Assembly: GCF_964030845.1 (NCBI RefSeq)
Contig: NZ_OZ034983.1
Span: forward strand, 2,356,001 to 2,420,000
Source of the DNA: Candidatus Fukatsuia endosymbiont of Tuberolachnus salignus
GTDB taxonomy: Bacteria > Pseudomonadota > Gammaproteobacteria > Enterobacterales > Enterobacteriaceae
DNA length: 64,000 nt
Direction: 5' to 3'
Below, one piece after another: positions 23,101 through 33,455 of this stretch. How positions within the stretch are numbered: position 1 is the stretch's first letter; every line of letters starts with the position of its first letter. The translations under genes and the position numbers were made by a program. The notes beneath the pieces are model-generated. The model made no database searches, was not told the origin of the DNA, and saw only the letters and a program-made list of their open reading frames with translations.

Positions 23101-24911
23101 ACTGTGGCTGGTTGAAGGACGAGCTGATCTTTTACCTCATCGTAATAATACCAGTCGCTAACATCCCTATTTTGATTGTATAAAAACTCGGCGGCTTTTT
23201 TGCTTATCTCATCATTGTAGAGCTGTATAATGTATTGACCGCCGTACTGGGGAGCGTTGGCAAAAGGTTTAATATAGTGCATTGGTCCCATCAAATGAGA
23301 TCGCGCGACCTCTTCGGTTAACAGGTTCACCGCACTGAAGGAAGGTGTATACCTTTTTTGAAAAGTATAAGGATTGGTCGGAAACACTTGATCACCTTGT
23401 GCATCCAGGGCCTCCTGTAATAGCTGTGAATACGTCAAATCATAGGCGGGCGTGCCCAAAAGCTCAGGGCTGGTTTGTGGATACTGATTGAAAATATCCC
23501 ATCGATAATAAATAACCGCCTTAGCACTGATATGAAGACCTGCACGCTGCACATCTTCTGTAATCTTAGGGATGATGGGATGCCATAATGTTCGGACGGT
23601 TGTATCAAGACCGTGGTGATTATAGTCCTCAATGATCTTATAGGTCTTGGCAAAATTGGCTAACAATTGAGTAATAAAGGGATTGTCTTGTCTGTCGCTA
23701 AATTTTTGTACTGCCACGGCGTTGATATTACCATCAGCATAAGAACATTGAAAAAAAGGGTCGACCTTAACGTCACCCAGCCTTTTAAATAATGGGATCT
23801 GTTTCTTCAAGGCATCTTTGATCACTTGTTCTATTTTTGCTCGCTTTTTGGGAACGATAGAATAAATGGGATAGTCCTTGATCAATTTTGCACGCGCGGG
23901 GATTTGATTGGGGCTCTGATCGGTCTTTCCTAGTTCATCGAGGATAAGACTGGTAATTGCTGCAACACTTTGCGTCCCTTTAGGATCCTGGACCGTGGTT
24001 TGAATCAAGTTTTGGTGCCCAACATAGAAGAGTTTTTCGTTGATAGCGGGCAGCAAGTTAGTCGCCAAATAAATGCCCCCGTCTTTTTGCAACCGCTCTA
24101 GGCCGAGTATATCACTTGCGGTAACCATATTGCCCCGTAAGACCAGTTCCGTTAAGTAATGCGAGGACCAGGGAACAAGTGCCTCACCACTGGTAATGAG
24201 CTTGATATCTGTTTTTGGATTAGCCTTCTGCAAATTTCTATGGGCAGCTCCCATCCCCATTCTATTTGCGTAACCTATCTCTTCCAGCTCTTCAGCACTG
24301 CCTAACCTTCTATTTTGACAGTATGCTTTGACACAGTTATCAAAACTCGGTTTACCATCCCCCATATTGGTTTTTATATTTTTTTTTACGTAGCTAAAAG
24401 CCTCGTTTTGCCAGCGAAATAGTGTCGTTGGAAAGGTATTTCTTGAATCGTTCAATACTTCTTTGCTGGCCTGTTTTTGTATTCGTACAGCAAGCTCTTT
24501 TGCCAAAACCGCGTATTCATCCACATGGACCCTGATGGCATAATCTGGATTGGTTTGTATCCAAAGATTAATATAATCCCTCTGGATATCTGTTATTTCA
24601 CACAGGCAGACAAAATGCAAAATTTTAGGCACGCGGGTCATTAGAGCGTTTTTACGTGCTAAAAGTATATTTGATAAGAAAGCATTATATCGTTTTTCAC
24701 CTTTTTTATTATGAATAACAATCCATTTATCCAAGCAGTCCAGCATTTTAAATAAGAGTTTGGTTTCTTCTAATGACGATATAGGTTTCGTAAGGGACAA
24801 ATAATTATTCCTGGCTTGGATAAATTTATGATAATTACCATTTTCTTTATTGTATTCCGTTTGATCTACAGTGATATTTTCTAGTTGCATCGCGACATTT
24901 TTGTATTCCAT
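17178..24911 (-). CDS. Large clostridial toxin-like protein B, intact (GT / C80-like / pore-delivery)
   Basis: 2,577 residues uninterrupted; ATG 24911 has GGAGC 9 nt upstream. The order follows TcdA/TcdB. Glycosyltransferase region (~90-480): LHFVCLCEITDIQ, NPDYAIRVHVDE and ASDILGLERLQKDGGIYL lead to the DxD position, which here reads ATN (~282-284), so the metal-binding acidic pair is lost. C80 autoprotease-like region (~555-690): QYIIQLYND; the His position reads VGNGT, while the Cys is kept (LVACQRS). Hydrophobic pore region (~1240-1310) and delivery region (VPLEGAVIKAIHL, NVYFGNHTYKVMAPG) follow. The remaining ~900 residues resemble only the two paralogues; there are no CROP repeats. No signal peptide. 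Its stop abuts toxin A's stop tail to tail. Intact reading frame with degraded catalytic motifs suggests altered function or substrate. Confidence 0.83.
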   Translation of the reverse strand: MEYKNVAMQLENITVDQTEYNKENGNYHKFIQARNNYLSLTKPISSLEETKLLFKMLDCLDKWIVIHNKKGEKRYNAFLSNILLARKNALMTRVPKILHFVCLCEITDIQRDYINLWIQTNPDYAIRVHVDEYAVLAKELAVRIQKQASKEVLNDSRNTFPTTLFRWQNEAFSYVKKNIKTNMGDGKPSFDNCVKAYCQNRRLGSAEELEEIGYANRMGMGAAHRNLQKANPKTDIKLITSGEALVPWSSHYLTELVLRGNMVTASDILGLERLQKDGGIYLATNLLPAINEKLFYVGHQNLIQTTVQDPKGTQSVAAITSLILDELGKTDQSPNQIPARAKLIKDYPIYSIVPKKRAKIEQVIKDALKKQIPLFKRLGDVKVDPFFQCSYADGNINAVAVQKFSDRQDNPFITQLLANFAKTYKIIEDYNHHGLDTTVRTLWHPIIPKITEDVQRAGLHISAKAVIYYRWDIFNQYPQTSPELLGTPAYDLTYSQLLQEALDAQGDQVFPTNPYTFQKRYTPSFSAVNLLTEEVARSHLMGPMHYIKPFANAPQYGGQYIIQLYNDEISKKAAEFLYNQNRDVSDWYYYDEVKDQLVLQPATVATVNAGKYILWVGNGTSITTLHKLKIVGLLKAMLPISTSIEQLTLVACQRSAQGTQPLSIEGLYDAFDKPDRKIKVDHIVVQENLFTVDGMGRKWQGRLSTVGANHSVVTEIDWNRATENSREVIATRSTNGLTVSYATRPLSESRVIRNEVITLVDANQTIFGLGSVIEIQIIHPAKQVTWMKDPTKLDGWIDQTTIEGILSAMEQGVVVTVAESMALIAAMGKVDHEFIINDPNLSRIAAVMQALKQSLEIKTYADWYEILDFSCGKTAFNRLVNTLFPTSRARDQAFKRLQWRVRGKRTTFFNLDLGKNDSAMAICKEMKSKTAIKAIFLGSLEALLLSNRQADKGNLPQLEWATRRLENLETNLSRLENSGQAPHSPLKRYYYSLWDPKFSLQQGQRITLKDYVNNDYIRRSQQLNWQGEPYPSLVTADNYVRKQTWKRINQETLQNNRLAPGEWVILFSTLQYNTLDEKYTISYLNTTNYKMVDVTTHNSIFAEMRIYLDKNAELIKQNYRLTGKKEPIARSLGRMGGVGGFANFDDSVVSIYRFLKHAIYAGSKEEDPAMKLYTQMSVAADINNLLSLTPTLAEGAERLAPSIAQSKWLSQRFPGTVNAFLGYSEKFYQSKTIQNLGEFTTAAGFIGAGISFLPNLYLLNTTNNDRQRSLAITRMAFDSVGVLFSAVSWKLMATTEGFFPLLLVIGASYGLSRLSEKVSQILGENIDNITTAQILGERFNQLKKGFERGGFAVVNHEVLVPLEGAVIKAIHLEEIRTPRVIFDEIGAQMRKKTDQGKDLIADSNDSAAYINLRELSGIAENQFITVANLPAAHQPALKTLILPWSPRAKINPSYAEADFVEWRNDAEFGAMRDFAAQDPHFIFEYHKSPDSFTPYFLPVLDEVEEFVGIDWMVINDLKYHYEKTDVNVYFGNHTYKVMAPGIKKDKKISESVCKNYLHYRLYGPEEGKATIFLVLNRGQADITIERSNPDITWIVNANHSYLSDMLARPTPGGYEIYDKDPDAQGEINVIAINVTQRNNTQFTFQVPLGVVTTNPTDSNRLIVREFNAKYFMFLLTPALIRQLDPDNKTKSMSPAMKESTLVKRYLQQMIKDKRFFPLYIPIQKFSLTGDEKSDQVYYSVHNEDFVHTKNQPGTLFENTRRSNVQTLFFSEEYAWFKGDLLIQEVSEGMEYLYCYRNLFWVSEIATNRLKHIYLPFCHLPDVLNSQNQAERQQIKFPSQSTINIINQPKDITRYINFEQRYRYQQPNGKQYLGIRYKIDTRYPEKGLIVTEIDNLPPEIQNQLIQNLDLNTLHHFMKLNIHAEISPLPHSKLDPSTGTGQNVKAIDNLKTDTLFSVGRGVIWPLQGSIVVKGHVDASLPDTVLNNPNEIISYAGTTTKIIDENVAVEGELQTSTKHYHFWCISDKHRNFLKLYSQQDTNPAIEMCLSDFNINNNQVLSIDNAIINTVNGLLYGLDDDHTILLAGIGQPWLLKQNNWWVYFKKHIDQLTERMEGLISLPPGQTKPIGIAPYLTLSGLLQSDGIKPLSAWYDFASKQFILCKNEENQQITYLQMDSKSKNGAWIVKIKDNHQKEIGYITSMTIDELSVCFHKIILKNATKIPSLMTLISRISATPLSFIQVSPERGVIKGTTTDGLLLYISRKNAEFKATLLAVTPVFTTAQAKKENLSAITPNSAIWQKTYRLTLQTELNQLIQYYFYFEVIRVMLANDQQGWYHADSNKLFLPFSTDGSGNVKIHNLNKYLGYDSKNHCAYFNSQEGEQWDLIKMDQNGGLAKRIVNKGILYQRTSFLLILDSGPVSVLDEDNYINVDVPALLITTPFNQAKYESFTFQIDKFSYAMIYLAHTNPGRLRCIMPNTPKKPLISQKGWSICVIVEENLLMLFASDKNNIEFMFKGIAMPATGLSEYYGTTLDSLPPAGSPIDVSISLLVLEKYYHALYISEDKRTMDGHLAAPFPAFAA

Positions 24912-24970
24912 TTTGTTTTTGCTCCATTTTTATTTGTGGTTTATCGTGACTGCGGTTGCTGTGCGCCAGG

Positions 24971-25015
24971 TGCCTTGAATTCGCATCACGAACGACGGTT
25001 TTGCAAGAAGTCTAA
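24971..25015 (+). repeat. Dispersed intergenic repeat, copy 2
   Basis: TGCCTTGAATTCGCATCACG is followed by AACGACGGTTTTGCAAGAAG and TCTAA. It is nearly identical to the end of the copy at 44942-44986 and, inverted, to 34449-34498. Confidence 0.7.
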
Positions 25016-25334
25016 TAAAAAGAATTTATAAAAAATGACTTAGAAAAAAATAAATGATGAATTAAAAAGGTTCTATCACATCAAGCTGTGGCGGGCTTAG
25101 CCCGATTGACCATCAAAAAGGTTTGGGGATTTTATATTGATGAGAAAGTGATTTCAGTGATAAAAGCTGAGTGCTGTCAAATTGCAGCTTCACGCTTAAT
25201 GGGAAATAGAATATTCCAAGATCCCGCCACTCTACTCCTATTTTATGCAAAAAACAACGCTAACCAGAGTAATACCGACGGCGCTCGTGAATTATAATTG
25301 AGTTATATTCCAAGGTTGTTGCTATTTTTCAATT

Positions 25335-25357
25335 CCCAGCGACATGTAGTCGCTGGG
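25335..25357 (-). terminator. Hairpin downstream of toxin C
   Basis: CCCAGCGAC (25335-25343) and GTCGCTGGG (25349-25357) form a perfect 9-bp GC-rich stem with a 5-nt loop, 15 bp past the toxin C stop. Neither side has a clear T-run, so termination is plausible but unproven. Confidence 0.5.
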
Positions 25358-25371
25358 TATGTAGTTTATTA

Positions 25372-28300
25372 TCAATCAGGCAGCGGGATCACAGCATATT
25401 CATGCGGTTTCACTAGTCCGTTATCACCATGACTGGCACTCTCGATATAATAAGCCGCCAGCTCACTGGCGGTAATAGGGCGGGCGGCAAAGGTGAGTTG
25501 TAATCGGTGATGAGCGCTATTTTTCTGTGGATCAAAAACATCATTGATGATTAAGGTGTTATCCGCAAAAAACACCATAAGGTGTGCCCCCTTACGTGTG
25601 ACAGAAACACCTTGCCGAGGGACTTGAGTATGACAGTGTACTGACCCAGAGCCACCATGAGTTATTTCTATCACTGGATAATTAAACGACGCGATATCAA
25701 AGGTAAACGGTTTATCCGCCCTTTGCTGCCCATTGGTTGTTATCCACAAACGGGGTAGGGCATCAATATTGAGATAAAAAGGCGTTTCGGTTTGATTAGC
25801 ATTTAAAATAAGTAGTTCACCCAGCCGCTGGTAGATGCATTGTTGGTTATCAATAAAATCATGATCATCTGGAGAAAATATTTGCAGCAAAAATCCGTGT
25901 CGCTTGGCGCTAAAATAAGCGCATTGTTCATCTTCACTGAAACCAAGGTATTGCGCATCGCCCTCATCAGTGGGGAGAATAAACAAACCGTCAGTTTGCG
26001 GGTGATACCAACCGGATCGGTCATCTCGTAGTGGAATAGCGATAATTTCTGGGCAGTGATATTTTGCGCAAAGACCACTCAATGTACGCGCCATTTTACC
26101 CCTATTCAGTCTGTGGGGGCGATGTGGAAAAGTATAGCAGGCGTCACTAAAAGCCCGGGTTATTCCCAGCAATTTGGTGACAAATTCATGCTGTTTTTTA
26201 ATCACCTCAAGCATGATCCCAGCTTGTGTGATCACCCTGAGGTGTCCACTGTCTGTTAAAGATACGCCAGTGAAACTATCACTGTCAGCGAGTGTATCCG
26301 CAGGCAGGGGTTGTAAAGCCGGTATTTCAATGCTGTCCCGCAAGCGATTGCCGTTAAAAAGCGTTACCTTGGCGTCGACAGGAATTGTCGGTAAATAACC
26401 TATTTCCAGGCTGTCATGGCTATGCTTCACCAACCAGGCCCCCTGCTGATCTGCCATCCCCAAGCACTGCCACTGTGAGTACGAGTTTGCCTGACAAATC
26501 AGCAATTTTTCGCCAATGCTATCATACCAGGTCGATAACCTGTTATTTTCATCATCGTTATCATCCACACTACGGCGACAGTTCAGCAAATCGGTGATAA
26601 CCAGGATCGGTGCTATCTGAATGGCTTTTTTTTGTCTGCTCTCAACTGAAAAGGGCCTTCCCTGCTTTTCTTTCAGTTCGCGAATAGAGGTTGTTAACGA
26701 CGCTAACCCTCCCTGATCATTCTCTATACAGGTTTTACCTAGACTTTGTAGTGTGAGTTGTTCATCGATGGTGAGATGATAAGCATGGCCATTTTTCATA
26801 CTGATAGCAATGCCCTGATGAGCAGCGCTACTACCCACGACTTCGCGGTCTATCAAACCAAAATCAGCTAATTGGATTTCCCTCGCCGCTGAATAGCCTT
26901 GTTGTAAATAGAGTTTGTAGAACTGCTGGTGATTATCCGGTTCGGTCACACTCCAAAAATAATGATGATTATTCGGGTTGTCTCCTTTTACCGCCGCCGT
27001 TAGGGTGGTTAAATAGCGAGTATCATTGAGAACAGAGGGATCAATTTTTGCTGATATATTTCCGCTCACCCCTCCCAGGCTATCAAGTGGTGGCCATATC
27101 AATCGGTTACCGATCAATACCGTGGCGTCGCTTTGCCGGATGCCCATCTTGACAATATCGGCATGTGTCGGCATTAATGAAGAAAATTTGGCGCCAGCAG
27201 AAGAAACAGAGGTGGTTTTATTCATAAAGTGATAAAGGGCATCCAGGTTACTGCTGTTGATTAAATCGGTCACGACCCCAGTGGGAAGATCACGGATTTC
27301 CAACAGGGTCAGATGTCCTTCAGAAGAGGACGTATCAATCATGTAGAGAAAATGGATCTGTTTGCGAGCACCCTCCACAACGTAGCTATAGCGTTGCTGA
27401 AATAAAATACCCTTGGCAAAAACCTGCGTCTGGATAATATCTGATGTGGCTGCGTTGGCGCGCCTTTCCTTATTGACCGTAATCGGCAGATGCACGGCTG
27501 GCAGATACAGGTAGCGTAACTTTTTGGTTCTGATGTCTGACATCCAAAAGATTTTTTCATAGGTGGTGGGTTCAATGTTACCTTGGGCCTGCTGCAAGGC
27601 CAGCGTCAAATCGCCACGATACCAGGCACAGTGCGAGTTATGGAAAATCAGTTCAACATTGCTGCGTGTACTGCTGTTATTAAAGGGAGTATCGTCGTGG
27701 TTGGCGGTATAGAACAAAGTGGCTTGCTTTAAATGATAAAAGCAGCCGTCAATCTTTTCGGTGCCACCTCTACTATCACGGTGAATATAATTGTCGATCT
27801 GAATCTGGTTAATGGCGTGGTTATTACGCAGTTTTTGCACTCGCAGATAGTTTTGTACTGCGAGTTTCACCGCCTGGTCGTCGCTAATGTCAGTGGTTTG
27901 GTGAGTGTTATTCAGATCAGAAAAATTAACATGATAAAAAATACTCTGTTGTTGGTCTAGTTCCACCGTACCCTATGGCATGCGTACGGTAAGTTTAGTT
28001 TTCGCGCTATCTTTAAGGGTGATAGTGCTGATAAGTTGCTGGCTATGTTCACTGCTCGTGGTCGGCAGACGGCGAATAAATTTCACCACGCTGGCCTGAG
28101 TTGATACAGGGGCAGGATAAAATATCTGCTCAACCCCCTTGAGGTGGCGGGCTTCTATTATCCAGTTCACCTGATCATTAACGCAATCAATAATTATCGG
28201 AGCCTGCTGGTTATTTAACACCAACACCACCGTTGCCGCACCTTGTTCAGGGGCGAGCAGGGTATAGTGCAGGTGTTTACTGTATACCGGCTGATTAATC

Positions 28301-31300
28301 AGTGGGTTTACTGGCGATGTTTCGTCTACGCCTGGCGCAATCAGATGATAGTGATGGTTACCCAATACAATGTCTACATTGGTAAAGAAATAATACAATT
28401 CAAGTGCCGTGGGTACAGAAAAATAAGGCAGACCAGAAACAGGATCAGAGGCAATACTAAACGGAAATGCGGAATTTTGGCGAAAGAAAAAGTGCATTGC
28501 CTGAAATTCTCTGTGTATAGGCGCCGCATTAAAACCTAGGGTGGACTTTGGGGTAATCTTTGCCCGCGGTTGTGTGGGTAAGATCAGTGTCGTTATGCCA
28601 GTTGCGTTATCCGGTGGCGTGGCGGTGGTGTTAACCGTACGCCCCACCTCACGTAACGGATATAAATCGATATAGTTTTGGCTGGTGCCATCGACGGCAT
28701 CTTTCTTTTTTATGCTCTGGCCCATTGTATCGAACACCACAGAAATAGCGTGAATATTGCGTAGATCAACTTGTGTGACCACCACCCCTTCACAGGGCTG
28801 TAGTATTCCTCGTGCTAGAGTAAAGCCGCCCTGTTCCCATCCGGCTCGCATGGCATTAAAATAACCGCCGATCACCTTTGCCTTATCTAGATTTTTCATC
28901 GCCTTTAAAATTGCAGCCTGGGAAAAATAGCCTGCCACTGCCAAGGCGATCCCAACGATAAATAGCCCAATGATCAGCAAGGTCGCGCCCAGCAAGCTAG
29001 CAATAACACCACCGACAAATAATGACAGCCCCGCCACCGAGAAAGTTAGCTGAGTTCTCGACAGGTGACGCTGTACCTGGTTTTCGGCTTTACTTAATTC
29101 AATGGCGTTGAAAGCCACATCCGCAATACTCAATACCAGGCCAACTGGCAGGGCGATTAATTGAAAAAGGCGGAAAAAATCGCCGATTCTCACACTTCTG
29201 AATACGGCCTGCAGCAAAGTCGTTGTATCGCCGGTGACATTGAAGGTGACTTGCGTCATGGCAAGGTAAGTGTGTACCTGTAACGTTTTGGCTAACAGTG
29301 TATTACCCGGCACGGTAATGCCATTGTGTAGCCAATGCTGTATCGCCATAATGGCAAACACTGCATTGGCACCGATGCTAGCGATTTCTGTTTTACCGGG
29401 ATAAAGGCGCCCATTGAAAAGAGGGTAATCTTCCGTCAGTGTTTCATGTTGTTGCTGCAAAAAACGCTGCATTTCGGCAAATTGGTCGTTGTCAGTACTC
29501 AGCCATTTTTCTTGTATGCCATCATCGTGCAGATAAGGTACGACGTACTTTTTGGTTTTTTTGTCGTATTTCATTGCCAATAATAAGGGTGCCCACTTAT
29601 CGGCTGGCAAGTTGTTTTCTGCCAGCAACTCACCGTTTGCACTGACCAGCGCGTCACAGAGTACGATGGGTAATGTGAAATAATTTCGAATCAAGGTGTC
29701 AGCATAGTGCTCTTGCGCTTTGTAGAGATAGCGTTCATGAGTGTATTTTTTTGCCAATTCGTTCTGGCTGACGGTAGTTTGTTCTGATCGATTGGTCAGT
29801 GCAGAGTGATAATAAAGTGGCGTGTCATCTCTACCCTTGTTTAAGTAGACCAGGTTGGCCTCAATTTTATCAATGACCCCGTTGAGTTTGTTCAGACGCT
29901 CTGCAGGACCATCCATACGTTTTATGCTTAGCTTGATGGTCGGGCTCAGATATTGCTCAATTTTGCTTAAATAAATACCTTCAATCGGTGCTGTTCCACG
30001 CATATCGCGCTCAATAATGCCAGCACTCATCGGATTACTCAAATCAAGGCAAAAGAGATCAAAATCATCATGTAAATAGCGTTCTTTCAGGCGCATAAAC
30101 GCCGTTTGTGGAGAATCAAACAGTCTTTCCATCTCCGATTTTAACGCTTGTGTCCCACCTAACAGATCGATTTCAGTCAACCAATTTCTGTAATCATTAT
30201 GATGTTCAGTCAGCCGTAAAATTTGCTGAAAAGCCGTCATATCATGCTCAGTACCGTTGACGATAATCCCGTGATTTACCTGGCTTTCGGTCATCCCCGC
30301 TATCAATGCCATGCTATCGGCTGCCATGAAGAGGGTACCTCTTTGCATGTTTTTTATAACGCTCTTAGCGGTTTTTCTATCCAGGTATCCATTGAGCTTG
30401 ACAACCTGCTCCGTGGGAAGATCAATGACGTAATCTACGCCAAAACGGCCATCGTAAGAAGTACGCAGTATACTACTGCGCATATTGTTTCCCGCTACCA
30501 AAGTGATGCGTTTACTGATTATCCCACCCTCATTTTTTTGGATAAAAATGATTTTTCTATTACTCTCTTTGACTAACGCCCAATCAATGAGCCAGTGATG
30601 TTGAGGCGCTTGCGGGTTTACTGGTAATCCGGTCCATTTACGTCCCAATACATCGACAGAAACCACTTTTTCACGTGTGCTGATACTATTTACCGTTATT
30701 TTTTTATTGGAAAAAGCCTGATAAAGCTTTTCTATAAACGGCTCGCCTGCTTTTTCTACAACATTTGTGCTACCGGGGATCGGTTCAGTGATGTAACAAG
30801 CGACTATCGATACGCGTTCTATGATGGGGAACAGCCCTTGTGCATCCCTTCGTAACAAACGCTGGTTGACAAGCAGTTGAACGATTTGTTCGCCGCCGAG
30901 GGTTTTCATAAAAGTACCATGCGCTATCAAAATGATGCGGGTTCTATTTTTAAACGCAAAGTTTGGCGCAATATTAATTTCAACTAACCGCCCAGTTCTT
31001 GATTGGTAAAGGTAGTGCGCCGTGCGAAGACTATTTTTATTGTATAAAAAGCGCGCCATTTGATTAACACCTTCATCATCCTGCAACTGTATAATGTATT
31101 GGCTGTCGTATTGGCTGCTCTGTGGAAACACATTGTAGAAAAATTTTATCCTCGACTCCCGCGAACGTGACAAATAAGCCTCTTCTGTGGGGAAAAAAGC
31201 TTGAGTGTAAGGCTGCAAAATTTTGTGTGGTGATAGTTGTTGACGCCTGTCAGGTAGTACCACACCCGCTTGCTCTAGTAATGCGGCGTAGGCATGTTGG

Positions 31301-32817
31301 TAAGCCGCAATACCGACAATCTGACGACTGCTTGAAATACCACCGGTGATCATGCCTTCAGAACGATAAGAAAGTAACCATTTATCATTGAGTTGCAAAC
31401 GCTTAGCTTGCAAAACTGTTCTAATTTCTTCGTTTGTAGTGCGCGGGATTGGCCGCTCAGGATTGAGTCCATCAATATTTTCCCCAATAATCACCTGGTG
31501 TATCTGCGCTAATCTGTTTAAAACTCGGTTGATAAATGGGCTGTTTTTTATCGCGATAATCGCTTTGTTATTGCCATTGGCGTAGCTACAAGCAAAATAG
31601 GGGTCTACCTTTAGTTCACCCAGTGGCATAAAAAGATCCTGATGCTGATCTAATGCCTGATTTACAATATGCTGGATAGGTTGTTTTACCCGATCATCCA
31701 TCTCTTGGAGCTGATCAAGATAGCCCCCACGGCCGATGCGATTAATCATTTCTGCGCGACCGGGCATTTGTCCACGATGAACCAGTTCATCTAATACTAT
31801 TTGCATCACGGCTTCTTGATTGTGCCGATCGATTTTAATCCGTGGAGAAAATAGCATTTCATTCAAACGAGGTAATATATCGGTATTGAGATAGATACCA
31901 CCATGCTGCTGTAGTATGAGTAAACGACTAATATCAGTCGCAACCAGTAAATTGCCTCTTAACGCCAGTTCCTTAATATAGAGCGAATAGTTTGTCTGAT
32001 CCTTCATCTGGTAGAAGTCGACAAGTTTGATATGACTAGCATAGGGTGTCGCTTTTCGCAGCTCCTTGACGCTAAGTTGAAAATTATCAGCAAGCGTTTG
32101 GCCCATTTTTTCCAATTCACCGGGTTTTGCTAAGCCATTTTCTTCCAAAAATAGGATTGCCGCTTGATCAAAACAAAATTTGCTACCAATCTGATTGGGA
32201 TCATCTTGTGACATTGTGTGAACAATACTTTTATACGCTTTGTTTTGCCAATCAGTCAGCTGAGTTTGAAAAGCCCCATCGCTGATGTGTCTTGCTGTAG
32301 AAGCATGTTTAACGGCGGCTTCTTGTATACGCCCGCATAGTTCACCTGCTAGCAGAGTGGCCGAATCCATCCAGATATTTATTCTATAGTTTCGTGCATT
32401 TTGCTGCGCCCAAAGTTTGATATAGTCTCGCTGGATAGCGTCAAGCTGGATCAAGGACATGAAGTGTATTTCTTTGGGTACTGGCAGAGATAGGGTGGCG
32501 ATACGTTGTTTAATCGCTTTAAACAGCCTACTTTGGTGAAAAGGATAATAATCACATTTATCAAGCCAGTAGAGTATGCGGGTTAAGGATTTCATTTCGG
32601 ATTGGCGGCTAAGCAGTTGAGCTCTGAGTTTATGCCTCATCATCGGCGTATTCGTAGGACTCCCTAGCATTTCTTGTTCCTGCAAGGCAAGTGCCTTACT
32701 GTCCTCGACATAGGCTCTCAGGGCTGCAACCGATTCCTCTTCACTCTGTTTTGTTAACAGAATGAGATTTTGTGTGAAAAAAGTGTCAATTATTTCTGCC
32801 AGTTCTGAATAAGTCAC
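25372..32817 (-). pseudogene. Large clostridial toxin-like protein C, one in-frame amber codon
   Basis: The frame starts at GTG 32817 (MTYSELAEI; AAGG about 11 nt upstream) and runs 1,614 codons to TAG at 27975-27973. It continues in the same frame (GTVELDQQQS) to 25372, for a full length of about 2,481 codons. In toxin B the aligned segment is VPLGVV, so the amber replaces a Leu codon, a one-base change. Regions: glycosyltransferase with IHFMSLIQLDAIQ and GGIYLNTDILP (NTD at the DxD position, ~310); C80 with both catalytic residues, H633 in IAHGT and C674 in VACYI; a strong hydrophobic pore region near 1190-1320 (ALPVGLVLSIAD, SLFVGGVIASLLGATLLIIG); and delivery motif LQPCEGVVVTQVDL. The truncated product keeps GT, protease and pore regions but loses the last third. 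Readthrough or suppression is possible. Confidence 0.8.
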
Positions 32818-33043
32818 GTTATTTACCTTCCATGGTTGTTTTTTATAGGGATATTTATCACATCATCACATGACTATGTCAATCAATACTGAGCACAAAT
32901 AACTCAGCCACACATAATGGAAATTAAGTGAATCACGGACTACACTCGAATTGGGTCTGAATATTTGTGTCCATCGATAATGGAAGGGTTTACGTAAAAA
33001 AACGTTATTTCGTATTGGATTGTTTAGCTAGCAGGGCAGATCG

Positions 33044-33058
33044 ATCCCTGTTAGGGAT
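33044..33058. promoter_or_regulatory. Short palindrome upstream of the small ORF
   Basis: ATCCCT-gtt-AGGGAT is a perfect 6-bp inverted repeat, 35 bp before the start at 33093. It could be an operator; the short arms make chance occurrence possible. The rest of the gap 32818-33092 shows no gene. Confidence 0.3.
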
Positions 33059-33092
33059 AAGTGATGATGTCTTAATTCGTAGGAGATAGGAT

Positions 33093-33455
33093 ATGAATAG
33101 TGTGATGGCCGTGCCTGTTCTGAATACTAACAATGTTCAGATTGTTTCTGAGAAGATCGCCGTTGTGCGAAAAAATGCCGTTACTTCTGAAAAGATCGAG
33201 ATCCTTGGCTCAGCATCGCATGAGCTCCCTCTATCGTTGGCACTGTCTTACCCTAGGCCGCCTACTCCGTCACCTGACCAACTGGACAAGGCGGGTGGAT
33301 TTTACAATGGTATCGCCCAATTAGCAGAGTCAATGTCATTATTTTCACCTAATCGTCATTCTGTGCTGTCTGCTGCGAAACCTGTCAAATTCATTCCTGT
33401 TGTCCCTTTTGGGGTACTGACCGGGTTAGCTGTGATAACTGCCAGATTTTTCTAA
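33093..33455 (+). CDS. Small hypothetical protein with a C-terminal hydrophobic segment
   Basis: 120 residues, start supported by AGGAG about 8 nt upstream of ATG 33093. The N-terminus is polar and Ser/Asn/Val-rich, followed by a Pro-rich stretch (SYPRPPTPSPDQ, ~53-64). The last ~20 residues are hydrophobic (FIPVVPFGVLTGLAVI), suggesting a C-terminal membrane anchor. No family is recognised. A short, polar, Pro-rich protein with a tail anchor could be an effector or a toxin-associated factor, but nothing in the sequence proves it. Its stop codon lies in the TAA target site of the MITE-like element, so the original C-terminus was probably the same. Confidence 0.55.
   Translation: MNSVMAVPVLNTNNVQIVSEKIAVVRKNAVTSEKIEILGSASHELPLSLALSYPRPPTPSPDQLDKAGGFYNGIAQLAESMSLFSPNRHSVLSAAKPVKFIPVVPFGVLTGLAVITARFF

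Larger units (their letters stand above)
24912..25371. other. Gap between toxins B and C
   Basis: It contains a dispersed repeat copy (24971-25015) and a hairpin (25335-25357). A 69-codon open frame at 25088-25297 (+; GLARLTIKKVWGFYIDEK...) has no good ribosome-binding site and matches nothing I know. It may be a remnant and is not called as a gene. Confidence 0.5.

Noticed and set aside
25088..25297. 69-codon frame between toxins B and C
   Set aside because: No ribosome-binding site, no recognised family and location beside repeats; more likely a remnant.
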